This document shows positions 9,688-19,939 of a stretch of DNA of 64,000 nt, in pieces. The notes under the pieces were generated by a model that saw only the letters and a list, made by a program, of their open reading frames with translations, did no database searches and had not been told where the DNA came from. How positions within the stretch are numbered: the stretch's first letter is position 1; each line of letters opens with the position of its first letter. The stretch is taken from NCBI GenBank assembly GCA_905221615.1, contig CAJNDT010006192.1, positions 120,001 to 184,000 on the forward strand, read 5' to 3'. A program made the translations under genes and the position numbers. This DNA is from Symbiodinium sp. CCMP2592. Lineage: Eukaryota; Sar; Dinophyceae; Suessiales; Symbiodiniaceae.

Positions 9688-9980
9688 CTCCTGGGAGCCT
9701 GGGAGCCTGGAGCCTCGGAGCCGTCCACGGAACTGGGAACCTGCGAGCTGTCGGAGAGGATGTATCCATCCACAAATAAGAACCGCTGGCGCTTGGTGAA
9801 CTCTTCCAGTACTCTGGGGGTGCAGGATACATCTGGATCCTCAATGTCAAAGTTCCTGCGCAAGAAACCCAGGCACTCAGATGTGTAGTCGCAAGTGAGT
9901 CCACAGCGCATGAGGGCTGCTGCATTCATGTTTTGCAAGGCGCGCTCTGCTCGGGAGCGTATCTCGACCGTGTTTCTCTC
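9688..9980 (-). CDS. exon of hAT-like multicopy gene
   Basis: The exon starts after ACACAG|GAG and reads ERNTVEIRSRAERALQNM, then CGLTCDYTSECLGFL and RQRFLFVDGYIL. It ends in a GGGAGCCT-derived stretch (EAPGSQAPR) before a GT donor at 9687. It starts in phase 0 and ends in phase 2, agreeing with both neighbours. The match to a family I recall as abundant in dinoflagellates is from memory. Confidence 0.6.
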
Positions 9981-11011
9981 CTGTGTGTCATACAACGGAC
10001 ATTTCAACATACATGACATACATGCGTAGAGTACATACATACTATTACATTTACATACATACATGCATACATACTACATACATAATACTTACATACATTA
10101 AATTACATACATACATACATACAAACATACAAACATACAAACATACATACTATACATACATAACATACTACGATACATACACACATACATACAAACATTC
10201 AATGTTTAAAATAATTTAATTTATTAATATTAAATTAGTTCATACTCAGTCATACAATACATACATACATACATACATACATACATACATGCCATACATA
10301 CATACATACATACATACACACATACATACATACATACTATACATACATACATACATACATACATCATACATACATACATACATACATACATACATACATA
10401 CTATACATACATACATACATACATTGTATTATGTTAATAATAATATGTCTAATAACACCTACATGCATACATACATGCATACATACATACATACATACAA
10501 TGCCAATACAATACATACATACATACATACATACATACGTATCATACATACATACATACATACATACATACGTATCATACATACATACATAATACATACA
10601 CACATACATACTTTAAATTTCTTAACGCTACACATACATACATACATACTACATACATACATACATACATACCTACATACATACGTACATGCATACATAC
10701 TTACATCCATGCTTTACTTACATAATACATACTACATACATACATGCATACATACATACTCATACATAATACTTACATACATACATACATACATACGTAC
10801 ATGCCATACATACATACATACATACAATTCAATTTAGATACTACACATTGAAAGTGAATTACCATGCATTAATACATACATACATACATACATACATACA
10901 TACTACATATCATATACATAATACTAAGACTACATACTTAGTTATTATTGAATAAAAGTTAATATATTATTAAATAGTTATTAATCATTGTCATTAATAT
11001 TTATTAATCTA

Positions 11012-11046
<35 letters not shown>

Positions 11047-11193
11047 ATTTATTAAAATAATAATTACGTACATACATACATCCGAACATACATGCATTAA
11101 TACAATCCATACTAAGACTAAGATTTAATACACAATAATTAAATTAAAATAAATAATAATTATTAAATTTAATAATTTTAAAATTTGTTTGAC
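9981..11193 (-). repeat. 1.2 kb intron filled with CATA repeats
   Basis: GT (11193) to AG (9981), joining two open exons in phase 0. It contains long runs of (CATA)n interrupted by AT-rich stretches and an (ATT)n run near 11011-11045. Both strands are open in several frames only because TACA repeats lack stops; these are not genes. Confidence 0.75.
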
Positions 11194-12044
11194 ATAAGGA
11201 CAAGACTCGTCAGCAGCCTGCATAGCACATAAGACCGCCATCGCACGAATCCTGCACAAGTACTTCAGCATTGGTGTGGCCGACGAGTCAAACCGAGGTT
11301 GGGAGAACGACAACGCTCGGATCACCTTCTCCACACCAGCCTGGGAGCCATGGAGCCTGAGAACCTCTTGCTGGGCCGCCATGAGCCTGGCCTTCCAGAC
11401 TTCTGAGTTCTGGATGTCCGGGATAAGCGCATGCTTGCCCTTGCCGGGAGCAAACAAACGCTCCCACTGGTCTTGGAACTCGGGCATGGCGTGAAGAGGG
11501 TCCTGGTAGGCAATACGAACCTGGTGCGCAGGATCATGGCTTACCCAGACCAGGTTAGGATACTGGCCGCCAGTGACCAACAACCTTCCACACTTCCGGG
11601 CAGATGTGCACTGATCGGCTGCAAAGTGCCGCACGTGCAGCTTCAAGCGGCTGCAGGACTCCTCGTCAGTTTTGCCTTCCGGATCCTGACAGGCCCTGTC
11701 AATGACTATGCCTATGCTGTCTGCCATCACCTGACTCTTGTCCGCATCGTGCTCCTCCAATGTGTTTTCAGGAACACTGGCACCTGTCTTGTAGACCCCA
11801 AGCAAGCCATCGGCGACAAGCGGGCCATCCTCCGAGCCTTGGGAGCCTTGGGAGCCTTGGGGACCTTGGGAGCCTGGAGCCGCTGACTGCTTGGCAGTGC
11901 GCGGTGGAACATCGCAACGGTACCTCACCAAACGATACTCCTTGCGGTCGTCCACGGACAAGCTGATGCTGGTGGCTTGTTCGAGACGCTGCTTGCGAAC
12001 ACTCTTGACAGCCCAGTGCATAACAAGAATCATGTTCTTGAGAC
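11194..12044 (-). CDS. main exon of hAT-like multicopy gene
   Basis: An 851-bp exon after CTGAG|G with a GT donor at 11193. It reads LKNMILVMHWAVKSVRKQRL, then SISLSVDDRKEYRLVRYRCD, HFAADQCTSARKCGRLL, then PNLVWVSHDPAHQVRIAY and PDIQNSEVWKARL. The order of an early DD, a later ADQCTSARK and a PAHQVR block resembles the layout of hAT-type transposases (D...D...CxxH). This resemblance is weak and inferred. A GGGAGCCT-derived linker (GSQGPQGSQGSQGSE) sits in frame near the start. The same arrangement recurs, as I recall, in very many dinoflagellate proteins of unknown function. Confidence 0.65.
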
Positions 12045-12155
12045 CTCAGATGATTAATTAAATTATTTGTCAAATTTTAAATTTAAATGTGCCAAAATAA
12101 AATGTCAACAATCTGAAACCTTAGGCCTTTTAAAGTGCTGCATCCTGGCTCACAC
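12045..12155 (-). other. short AT-rich intron
   Basis: 111 bp, GT to AG, strongly AT-rich against GC-rich exons. It joins exons with matching phase (1 + 2). No hairpin as clear as those in the right part. Confidence 0.55.
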
Positions 12156-12417
12156 TGTCAAGCTTCGTGTTCCTGCCAGCAGCGAAGTCTTCCGTGGAAT
12201 AGAATTTCACGGCACCTTTGAAAGAAGATGCTGTCCGGCACGCCCGCCACGCTCGCAGCCAATCTGCCGGCTGAGGAACGTTGCCGGAGAAGAGGTGCTG
12301 ATGCTTGATGCTGTAAGGCAAGCACTGTGAGATCGGCGTGTCAGGAGCTAGGTAAACCTTCGTGGCCACCTGGTGAACGAAGGTCTTGCTGTGAGCGTGT
12401 ATGCAGCATGCCTGCAT
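12156..12417 (-). CDS. exon of hAT-like multicopy gene
   Basis: It reads HAHSKTFVHQVATKVYLAP, then LFSGNVPQPADWLRAWRACR and SFKGAVKFYSTEDFAAGRN, ending in phase 1 at a GTGTGAG donor. The 5' border is uncertain; the frame is open up to a TGA near 12457, and an AG|G acceptor inside (GATGCAG|GC) is possible. Confidence 0.55.
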
Positions 12418-12478
12418 CGCACTCCTGCCAAAGTCTGCGACTGATGCCTTAAATCACAGCTGACAACGACAACATGAT

Positions 12479-12813
12479 GCGGTCCTTGATCGGACCTCAT
12501 AGGCACCCCACTTGGTAGAGAGGCGACTGCCCAGCCTTAGGCATTTAGGGCTGCGAAAGTTGGGCTGGTCACGGTCAGCCTTAATTTGATCACAAAGGGG
12601 CTATCCGCTCGCACTACACTGCACAATTCGGCCGGACTGCAACCTCTTCCGCTCTGCTGGGTTCTGTGCCAAAACATTCATCAAGTGTGCACAAAAGTGA
12701 CAGCCGATGCCCCAATCGCCTCCTCGGCGAGCTGGTCTCTGGCCCAGCCAAACTGTCCGCTGCTGCTTGCCCCAAGACGTGTGGGTGAGGCTTCCGGCTT
12801 TGCTCCAAACTTC
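12479..12813 (-). CDS. exon(s) with Cys-pair domain of hAT-like gene
   Basis: After CTTCCAG|GAAG the frame reads EVWSKAGSLTHTSWGKQQRT, then VWLGQRPARRGGDWGIGCHF with CxxC (GCHFCAH). After one in-frame TAG it continues as STKWGAYEVRSRTASC. The TAG may be removed by a small intron or may be a nonsense mutation. A BED-like zinc-binding N-terminal region would suit a transposase-derived protein, but I cannot confirm it. Confidence 0.45.
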
Positions 12814-12952
12814 CTGGAAGCGAAGGAACCTGACTGACATGTTGGGATTGTATGCAAACGGACGAGATCAAGTCGAGAATGCCGGAAGCAAGAACCAACC
12901 AGCAACTGCAACATAGTCAAGTAGCAAGTCTGCCACAAACAATAACGATCCA

Positions 12953-12959
12953 ACAGAGA

Positions 12960-13056
<97 letters not shown>

Positions 13057-13086
13057 AGAAAGAGAGAGAGAGAGAGACGGAGAGCA

Positions 13087-13131
<45 letters not shown>

Positions 13132-13175
13132 GAGAGAGAGAGCGAGAGAGATAGAGAGAGAACGAGAGAAAGAGA

Positions 13176-13206
<31 letters not shown>

Positions 13207-13262
13207 CGACGGAGAGAGAGAGAGAGAGAGAGAGAGCCACCGAGAGAGAGAGAGAGAGAGAA
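12953..13262. repeat. (GA)n microsatellite
   Basis: About 310 bp of GA dinucleotides with a few interruptions. On the gene strand it is a long CT tract inside the intron between the first exon and the Cys-pair exon. The long Ser/Leu and Arg/Glu open frames here are repeat artefacts. Confidence 0.9.
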
Positions 13263-13368
13263 CACGACAGCAAGATGATAAAGAACCAAAATGAAAAAAT
13301 AGATTGACATGTAATGTGTATGCATGCATGGCAGGCATGTAAGTATGTATGTATGTAGTATGTCTAGT

Positions 13369-13495
13369 TGCCCGGTTCAGAAACCCTATTAATAATAAGA
13401 CCATTTATGATTTAAATTTCTATTTAAATATTAAATAAAATTATAAATTAAATAATAATTTAAATTAAAATTAGGGTTTCTGAACCGGGCAGCTT
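13369..13495. mobile_element. AT-rich element with ~20-bp terminal inverted repeats
   Basis: Arms GCCCGGTTCAGAAACCCTA and TAGGGTTTCTGAACCGGGC are exact inverted copies flanking an almost pure A/T centre with no coding capacity. It lies at the donor side of the first intron of the hAT-like gene. A MITE- or introner-like element is the best reading. Confidence 0.65.
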
Positions 13496-13768
13496 GCATC
13501 GGCTGCATTTCTCGTCGCCACCACGATGGCGAGCCAAATGCTCTGCATCGCTCTCAGTCGCGAGACCAACATCGCCACATCCCTTTCCGGTGTCGTCGTC
13601 GCCCTCCTGAGCCAGGCCTTCGCCGGACTCGAGCCGAAGCTTCTTCGGGGCCGCAGGCACGGATCCTTGTGGACCTCGTCTTTTTTTTGTCGGCGTCCGG
13701 TCCTGCTTCCGGGAGCGTAGTCCGAACCGAGCGGCAAGACCACGCAGGGTGCGGCTACCCACTGGCAT
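13496..13768 (-). CDS. first exon of hAT-like multicopy gene
   Basis: ATG at 13766-13768, then MPVGSRTLRGLAARFGLRSR, a Lys/Arg-rich stretch (TPTKKRRG), an acidic stretch and CSRC at the end. The donor is unclear (GC at the border with the inverted-repeat element is possible). The basic N-terminus fits a nuclear, DNA-binding protein; that is inference. Confidence 0.5.
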
Positions 13769-13868
13769 TGAAATCCTGGGGGCCTTGGAGCCTTGAGCCT
13801 GGGAGCCTGAAGCGACCGCGCAGCACTTACGATGACAAGCAAACGCAACCGTGGCAACCGTGCTAAGA

Positions 13869-14222
13869 CTGGAACTGAATCAGACTCTGCAACTGGTCCA
13901 ACCGACTCCGACTAACCCGAGAACCGCGCCTCCAGCTTCCCGTTCGATCCGACAGCGAGCAGCTGCCTGGCAGACGTGAGGGTATTACCCCGAGTCAAGC
14001 AGCCCGAATGGCACAACACTGCGAACTCCTATGCACACTGCGGCGGTTTGTTTCACTGGGAGTCGGCAGGGTGACCCAGTCTAAATAATCTGTACTGCTC
14101 GGAGCAGGCTTTCCCGAATTTTGCACCCGGCCTCACCTAAGTCAGTCTATGATGCCAACTCCGAGTGGCCAAATTAGAAAACGCATGCCATTCTCCGTCA
14201 TAATATGACGAATTAATGACTA
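13869..14222. other. intergenic stretch, nothing recognised
   Basis: Upstream of the hAT-like gene and downstream of the methyltransferase stop. No open frame with convincing composition, no repeats, no structured RNA noticed. Confidence 0.4.
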
Positions 14223-15833
14223 CTACTTTGCCCAGCGATGGGCAAGACGGGACGCCAATGTGGCCGTGGCACCCTTCCTCGAGCACTTCTTTGCTGCCTG
14301 CGGTCTCAAGACTTTCTGCCAACGCTTTGCCAAAGCTGACATGCCTTCAGCCTTCTGAGCCTTTGGAGCCTTTGGTGCCTTTGGAGGCTTCTGCGCCGAT
14401 GCAGCCTTTCGCGCCTTGGGAGCCTTCCGTGGCTTGCCATGGCGCTTGCGGCATTTCGCTGCTGCGCCGAGCACAACTGAAGCAGTTATGCTTGGCGCAG
14501 CAACGGTGCTGCACAAGGCTGTCGGCCGGGAAGCTTTGGGCAGGCTCCAGTTTACCAACGCAAGCGCAAACTTCATTGCCACGGCCACAATCTGCACATG
14601 CATCGTGTTGCCGCCCATGCTGGCGAGCTCCTTGTCGGTCACTTTGCTGGGAAAAACCATACGGTGAATTGGAAAACCGTGCAGCATGACTTTTTCAAGC
14701 GGGCTAATGATCCTTCCAGCTCGTGCGGATACCAGTACGGCCCCAGGTGTAACAGTAGGCAGGGAGCCATCGGTCCGCACCCGGGCTCGGTTCACATTCT
14801 GGGATACATCCGCGACAAGCTCCTTACTGCCTGCATGCTTTGTGCAAATGATGTCCCAGGCATCACGCTCACGCGGCAAATGCAGGAACAACGTGTCTGC
14901 GCAGCAGGCGACTCCGCTCTCAGTGCAAGGCCTCCGACTCTCACTCTTCAACCGGCTGCCCTGCTGCATTGAAGCTTTGCACATCTTGTGCAATTCTTTC
15001 CACTTTGGAGCATGGGAGCCTGGAGCCTGGGAGCCTGGGAACCCACGGTTGGAAGCTTGCGACCACTTCCGTTTGCGGCTTTCCTGGTACTGTGCCACAG
15101 CAGGGTGGCTCGCCGGTAGCAGTCTATCCAAAAGATCGACTGCGTCTCCGGAAGCAACTGCATCCAGGACTTCCGCCCAAGCCTCACGAAGCCAGCACGA
15201 CATGTCCTTTGGCGAGATGAGGCTCACATCTTGCCGGACCCCGATGAAGTAGTACCTAGGCCTCTGGATGGGCTCCTGTAGCTCGGCAGGGTTCATCAAA
15301 ATCATTTCGACATGATAGCCTGTGGACCTGAGTGCCGCCAGAACCTTTGCAGAAACACGCTTGATGCCTGACACATTCTCCAGCACGAAGCACGAGGGCC
15401 GCACAAGTTGGATGCGTGCAACGACCCCATAGAATATTTGAGCCTGTTTTTCCTTGAGGAGCCTTGACTTATTGTGGAGCAGGCTGAACGGCTTGCAGCT
15501 GAAGCCGGCAATGTACAGGTGAACGAACGGTGCCTTGTCAGCATCCAGGACACTGTGGAACAGTACCGAGGGCTTGGTATTAGCCTCGATAACCGACCGA
15601 GGACCAGCAGCCACCTCACTCCCAAACAAATGCTGGTGCGTGATGCCGAGCTCCCTAAGGCCATGGATCGGTGCATCAATGCCACTGCAATCAGTTCCCA
15701 CCAACAATCTTTGTGGAAGTTTGGCCGCCCCGAGACCAAAACGGGCATGAGTGGCACCGATGCTGGCCTCGGTGGCACTCTGAAAGCCGGACCCCCAGCC
15801 GTCCAGCCACTGCCTCAAAGTGCCTGGAATCAT
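14223..15833 (-). CDS. C5 cytosine DNA methyltransferase
   Basis: Single uninterrupted frame of 536 residues from ATG 15831-15833 (context GCCGCCATGA). The frame also stays open upstream through repeat-derived codons. Motifs in order: I VGTDCSGIDAP (45-55), IV AGFSCKPFS with catalytic Cys113, VI FVLENV (149-154), VIII IQRPRYYF (189-196), a ~160-residue recognition region, IX RTDGSLPTVTPG (353-364), X GGNTMHVQ (407-414). The usual Pro-Cys of motif IV is Ser-Cys here. The tail after ~460 is Lys/Ala/Pro-rich (PKAPKAPKAQKA), like a linker-histone tail, suggesting chromatin binding. A GGGAGCCT-derived insert (GSQAPGSHAP, 267-276) lies in the recognition region. It would transfer methyl from SAM to cytosine C5 in DNA. 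Whether it belongs to a host gene or a retroelement-type methyltransferase cannot be told. Confidence 0.85.
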   Translation of the reverse strand: MIPGTLRQWLDGWGSGFQSATEASIGATHARFGLGAAKLPQRLLVGTDCSGIDAPIHGLRELGITHQHLFGSEVAAGPRSVIEANTKPSVLFHSVLDADKAPFVHLYIAGFSCKPFSLLHNKSRLLKEKQAQIFYGVVARIQLVRPSCFVLENVSGIKRVSAKVLAALRSTGYHVEMILMNPAELQEPIQRPRYYFIGVRQDVSLISPKDMSCWLREAWAEVLDAVASGDAVDLLDRLLPASHPAVAQYQESRKRKWSQASNRGFPGSQAPGSHAPKWKELHKMCKASMQQGSRLKSESRRPCTESGVACCADTLFLHLPRERDAWDIICTKHAGSKELVADVSQNVNRARVRTDGSLPTVTPGAVLVSARAGRIISPLEKVMLHGFPIHRMVFPSKVTDKELASMGGNTMHVQIVAVAMKFALALVNWSLPKASRPTALCSTVAAPSITASVVLGAAAKCRKRHGKPRKAPKARKAASAQKPPKAPKAPKAQKAEGMSALAKRWQKVLRPQAAKKCSRKGATATLASRLAHRWAK

Positions 15834-17340
15834 GGCGGCAGCGACTCTACTGGGCCTTGGAGCCTGAGAGCCTGGGTGCCTGGGTGCCTGGAGCCTTGAA
15901 TGCAACGGTAACGTTTAAATTGCTGCACTTGCTGACAACTTCAAACTTCGCGACGAGTGACTGGCACTGGGACAGAAGCAACGGCGATGATCCCACCAGA
16001 CCAGTACCCCTCAATGACCCTTGGATGCACACAAAACACCCTTAGATGCAGTGCCTGGCCTGATCGTTGCATCCAAGGGTCATCCGGGTGCATTGAAGGG
16101 TCCTTTCAAGTTTTGGTGTGTGCTTTGCTGAAGGAATACAGGTGGTACAGGGTGGGGTTTAGGATAAAGGTGGCTTGGTGTCGAGGGTTTCGAGTGTAAC
16201 CTGGGTTTCAGCAATTGACCCTTGGATGCACACAAAACACCCTTAGATGCAGTGCCTGGCCTGATCGTTGCATCCAAGGGTCATCCGGGTGCATTGAAGG
16301 GTCCTGTCAAGTTTTGGTGTGTGCTTTGCTTAAGGAATTTACAGGGTGTACAGGGGGGCTTTAAGGATTTAGGTGGTTTGGTAACGAGGGTTTCGAGTGT
16401 AACCTGGGTTTCAACTATCATCGACGAACAACAATGACGAGTTTGAAGACTTGTATCAATCTTTGTGGAAGCTTGGTCGCCCCGAGACCAAAACGTGCTG
16501 GCATCGGTGGCACTCTGAAAGCCCGAACCCCAGCCATCCAGCCACTGCCTCAAAGTGCCTGGAGACGCACGGAGGGCTGGTAGACATGCAGCCTCAGGGG
16601 CTTGGAGCCTGAGAGCCTGAGAGCCTGGGCGCCTGGGGGCCTGGGGGCCTGGAGCCTTGAATGCAAAGTTTGAATTCTGCACTTGCACAACTTCAGACTT
16701 CGCGACGAGTGACTGGCACTGGGACAGAAGCAAAGCCGATGATCCCAGCAGTAAAGCCTCCCCCTCATTGCAGGAACAATCTGGCGGGACAACAGGATCC
16801 CTGGCCCAGATTTTGCCCCAGCTGGCGCATTAGCCCATTGGCCCAGCTGTCATCTGCCACTGCCTTGGCAGGTTGGCCTCAAGGCTGAGTTCCTGCGGCC
16901 CGACACCCGGCCAACGGTGCCCACAGTGACGTAACGGCAGCGTACACTGTGTGGGTAGGGTCAAAATGCACACTCTACTAGGCCTTGGAGCCTGAGAGCC
17001 TGGGTGCCTTGGTGCCTGGAGCCTTGAATGCAACGTTTAAGTTGAGCACTTGCTGACAACTTCAAACTTCGCGACGAGTGACTGGCACTGGGACAGAAGC
17101 AAAGGCGATGATCCCACCAGACCAGTACCCCTCAATGACCCTTGGATGCACACAAAACACCCTTAGATGCAGTGCCTGGCCTGATCGTTGCATCCAAGGG
17201 TCATCCGGGTGCATTGAAGGGTCCTGTCAAGTTTTGGTGTGTGCTTTGCTTAAGGAATACAGGGGGTACAGGGGGCTTTAGGATTTAGGTAGTTTGGTGT
17301 CCAGGGTTTCGAGTGTAACCTGGGTTTCAGCAATTATCGA
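15834..17340. repeat. three copies of the methyltransferase upstream region
   Basis: Two repeat blocks alternate. Block A (GGGAGCCT run, then GACGAGTGACTGGCACTGGG) occurs near 15845-16000, 16590-16750 and 16970-17125. Block B (TGACCCTTGGATGCA...TGCATCCAAGGGTCA, itself a hairpin, then a run ending GTGTAACCTGGGTTTCA) occurs at about 16010-16213, 16213-16420 and 17131-17335. Confidence 0.75.
16455..16600 (-). pseudogene. truncated copy of the methyltransferase 5' end
   Basis: Reads PGTLRQWLDGWGSGFQSATD, nearly identical to residues 3-22 of the methyltransferase, then loses the frame where the gene reads GLGAAKLPQRL. It is a dead partial duplicate lying within the repeated upstream region. Confidence 0.7.
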
Positions 17341-17455
17341 CGATCAAGAACGGGGTTTAGGGTTTACTTTCATTTTAACTTATTATTTAATTAAATGTTA
17401 CTTAATTTAAAATAATAATTTTGAAATTAAACTTTAACCCTAAACCCTAAACCCT
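17341..17455. mobile_element. AT-rich element with telomere-like inverted ends
   Basis: Ends GGGTTTAGGGTTTA and AACCCTAAACCCTAAACCC are inverted to each other and enclose an A/T-rich centre. Same architecture as the element at 13369-13495 with different arms. Confidence 0.5.
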
Positions 17456-18164
17456 CATGGGGGCTGTTAGGGGTTGAAGCCTTTACTGGAGTGGGCATTT
17501 TAGGGGTACCAGGCTTTAGGGAGCGGGCTATGGGCAGGGTGTTAGGCTTACGGCGGGGTCATAGGCGTTCAAAGGGATTTTAATGAATCGACTGCAGCCG
17601 AGTACCGTAAGATGGTGATAATCTTAAGGGTTTAGGGTCTGGAATTTAATAGGGTCCAGGGTTTAGGGTTTAGACGATTTATGGCCTACTTTCAACAAAA
17701 ACGTTGCTAAACCCCGCCACTACCTCTTTAATCATTTTTGTGAGGGGTTTGCCAAACAAAATCCTTCGGAGCCTTGGAGCCTTGGAGCCTAGGGGCCCTC
17801 GCGGACGCGTGACGCGTGCGTGACAATGTGTTTCTGTCACGCTATACGCGCATGTACGCGCTTCTGAGGGTCCGTGGACCGGAGCGCCGGCTCACAGCCG
17901 CTGCGCAGTCTCCATGCGTTTGTGGTCTGGAACTTCCAGTACCGCATGGCTGTGGCGTTGCCGTGCTGCCATGTGCAGCCCCAGTTTGCCGCGACCGGCA
18001 GGCAATTGTACTCGCCGTATGGCCTCCAGGATTGGGAACGCAGACGCTGTGCATTGTGGAGTTGTTGCCATACCACGCTTAGCTCGTCCCAATTCGAGCA
18101 GCGTGTTCATAGGGCTGAGCCCCGCGGCGATGCCCGATACGGGACATGCCTTTGTGTGAACTCC
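17456..18164. other. intergenic, scattered TTTAGGG; no supported gene
   Basis: Holds short TTTAGGG runs, one GGGAGCCT cluster (about 17768-17790) and a GC-rich block at 17800-18160 that is open in several frames on both strands. None of these frames shows a motif or splice context, so I call none. Confidence 0.4.
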
Positions 18165-19030
18165 GGTTTAGGATTTAGGGATTTAAGGGTTTAGGGATTT
18201 AGGGGTTTAGGGTTTTAGGGGTTTAGGGGTTTAGGGGTTTAGGGGTCTAGGGGTCTAGGGTAGGGTTTTAGGGGTTTAGGGGTTTAGGGTTTAGGGGTTT
18301 AGGGGTTTAGGGTTTAGGGTTTACAGGGGTTTAGGGTTTTTTTGATGCGATGGCAGAGGGGTTTAGGGTTTAGGGGATTGGGGTTTAGGGTTTCGGGGCT
18401 AAGGGTTTAAGGCTACCTAGCAAGGACGAAGCCCGCATTGCAGGGTAACTCCGAAGCAACAGGGTTAAGGGTTTGTAAGGATTTAGGGTTTAGGGTTTGT
18501 AAGGGTTTAGGGTTTGTAAGGATTTAGGGTTCAGGGTTTGCAAGGATTTAGGGTTTAGGGTTTGTAAGGACTTAGGGTTTAGGGTTTATCGGATTTAGGG
18601 TTTAGGGTTTGTAAGGACTTAGGGTTTAGGGTTTAGGGTTTGTAAGGATTTAGGGTTTAGGGTTTGTAAGGACTTAGGGTTACGGGTTTAAGTAAGGATT
18701 TAGGGTTCAGGGTTTGCAAGGACTTAGGGTTAAGGGTTTGTAAGGACGTAGGCTTAGGGTTTAGGGTTTGTAAGGAATTAGGGTTTAGGGTTTGTAAGGA
18801 CTTAGGGTTTAGGGTTTAAGTAAGGATTTAGGGTTCAGGGCTTGCAAGGACTTAGGGTTAAGGGTTTGTAAGGACTTAGGGTTTAGGGTTTAAGGATTTA
18901 GGGTTCAGGGTTTGCAAGGACTTAGGGTTAAGGGTTTGTAAGGACTTAGGCTTAGGGTTTAGGGTTTGTAAGGCCTTAGGGTTTAGGGTTTGTAAGGACT
19001 TAGGGTCTAGGGTTTGGGCTTTAAGGGTTT
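18165..19030 (+). repeat. degenerate TTTAGGG array with a ~24-bp higher-order unit
   Basis: First loose TTTAGGGG/TTTAGGG units, then from about 18470 a repeated unit of the form GTAAGGAYTTAGGGTTTAGGG. Interstitial telomere-like sequence. Confidence 0.85.
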
Positions 19031-19059
19031 TGGAATTAACTTAATGGAACCTTCCGCGA

Positions 19060-19250
19060 GTCCCTAAACCCTAAATTCCTTACAAGCCCTAAACCCTAAG
19101 CCTAAGTCCTTACAAACCCTTCACCCTAACTCCTTGCAAACCCTGAACCCTAAATCCTTACTTAAACCCTAAACCCTAAGTCCTTACAAACCCTAACTAA
19201 ATCCTTACAAACCCTAAACCCTAAGCCTAAGTCCTTACAAACCCGAACCC
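19060..19250 (-). repeat. same telomere-like array in inverted orientation
   Basis: The CCCTAAA-orientation continuation of the preceding array, with the same CCTTACAAACCC spacer, so the two form a large imperfect palindrome centred near 19040. A further short TTTAGGG run lies at 19290-19380. Confidence 0.8.
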
Positions 19251-19380
19251 GCCTCCGGCTCCAGCGCGGATTCCGCTGCCGAGCCTCGGCGAGTAAGGTT
19301 TAGGGTTTAGGGTTTAGGGTTTTCGACGCTCACACTCGCACAGGCAGGCAAGGCTCCACGGGTTTAGGGTTTAGGGTTTA

Positions 19381-19939
19381 TGGATACCCTTCAAAAAAGC
19401 CTGAATTCCCGCTGGCCTGAGCAGGCAAGCCGGGCCGGGATGAAGATCGCCTGCCGCGGGGGGGGGGGGTTCTGCGGTTTATCGGGCTGGGGGGTTTTAC
19501 TTGACAAGCTGATTGAAGAAAGCATTGTTTTTGCATGTGCGCTCGCTGTCGGCCGCACGGCTGGAGGGTGCAGGCAACATCGACTAGACTTGACGTTGCT
19601 CTGCACATGCCAGGATTCTGGCCAGCTGGACAATGCCAGGATTCCGTCGTGGCTGGCTGGCTTGAAATCTTTGAATTGGCACAAGCTGCTTGTCCCCCTG
19701 TGCGTTCGGCCAAGATCCTAAGCCTAGGAGCCTTGGGAGCCTGGGAGCCTTGGAACCTTGAACTTGAGTGAAACAAAGCTATAATACATTTACACATGAA
19801 TCATATCACTTTTGTATTATTGTCATTAATATAAATCATGGCTCCTCAAGACATCCCAGCCTTAGAACCTAGGAGCCTAGGGGCCTGGGGATCGCCTGTG
19901 CAAAACAAAGCCAGCCAGCAATGAAACAGTCAGCAGGCT
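19381..19939. other. spacer downstream of the seven-exon gene
   Basis: Contains two GGGAGCCT clusters (about 19725-19760 and 19868-19890), a G10 homopolymer at about 19459 and AT-rich stretches. No gene supported. Confidence 0.4.

Noticed and set aside
9983..10837. Tyr/Ile/His/Thr-rich open frames on both strands
   Set aside because: Direct translation of CATA repeats, which lack stops; lies in an intron.
12852..13404. Ser/Leu-rich and Arg/Glu-rich open frames
   Set aside because: Translation of the GA microsatellite.
17816..18194. Overlapping open frames on both strands in a GC-rich block
   Set aside because: At least five frames open at once, no motif, no splice borders; composition effect.
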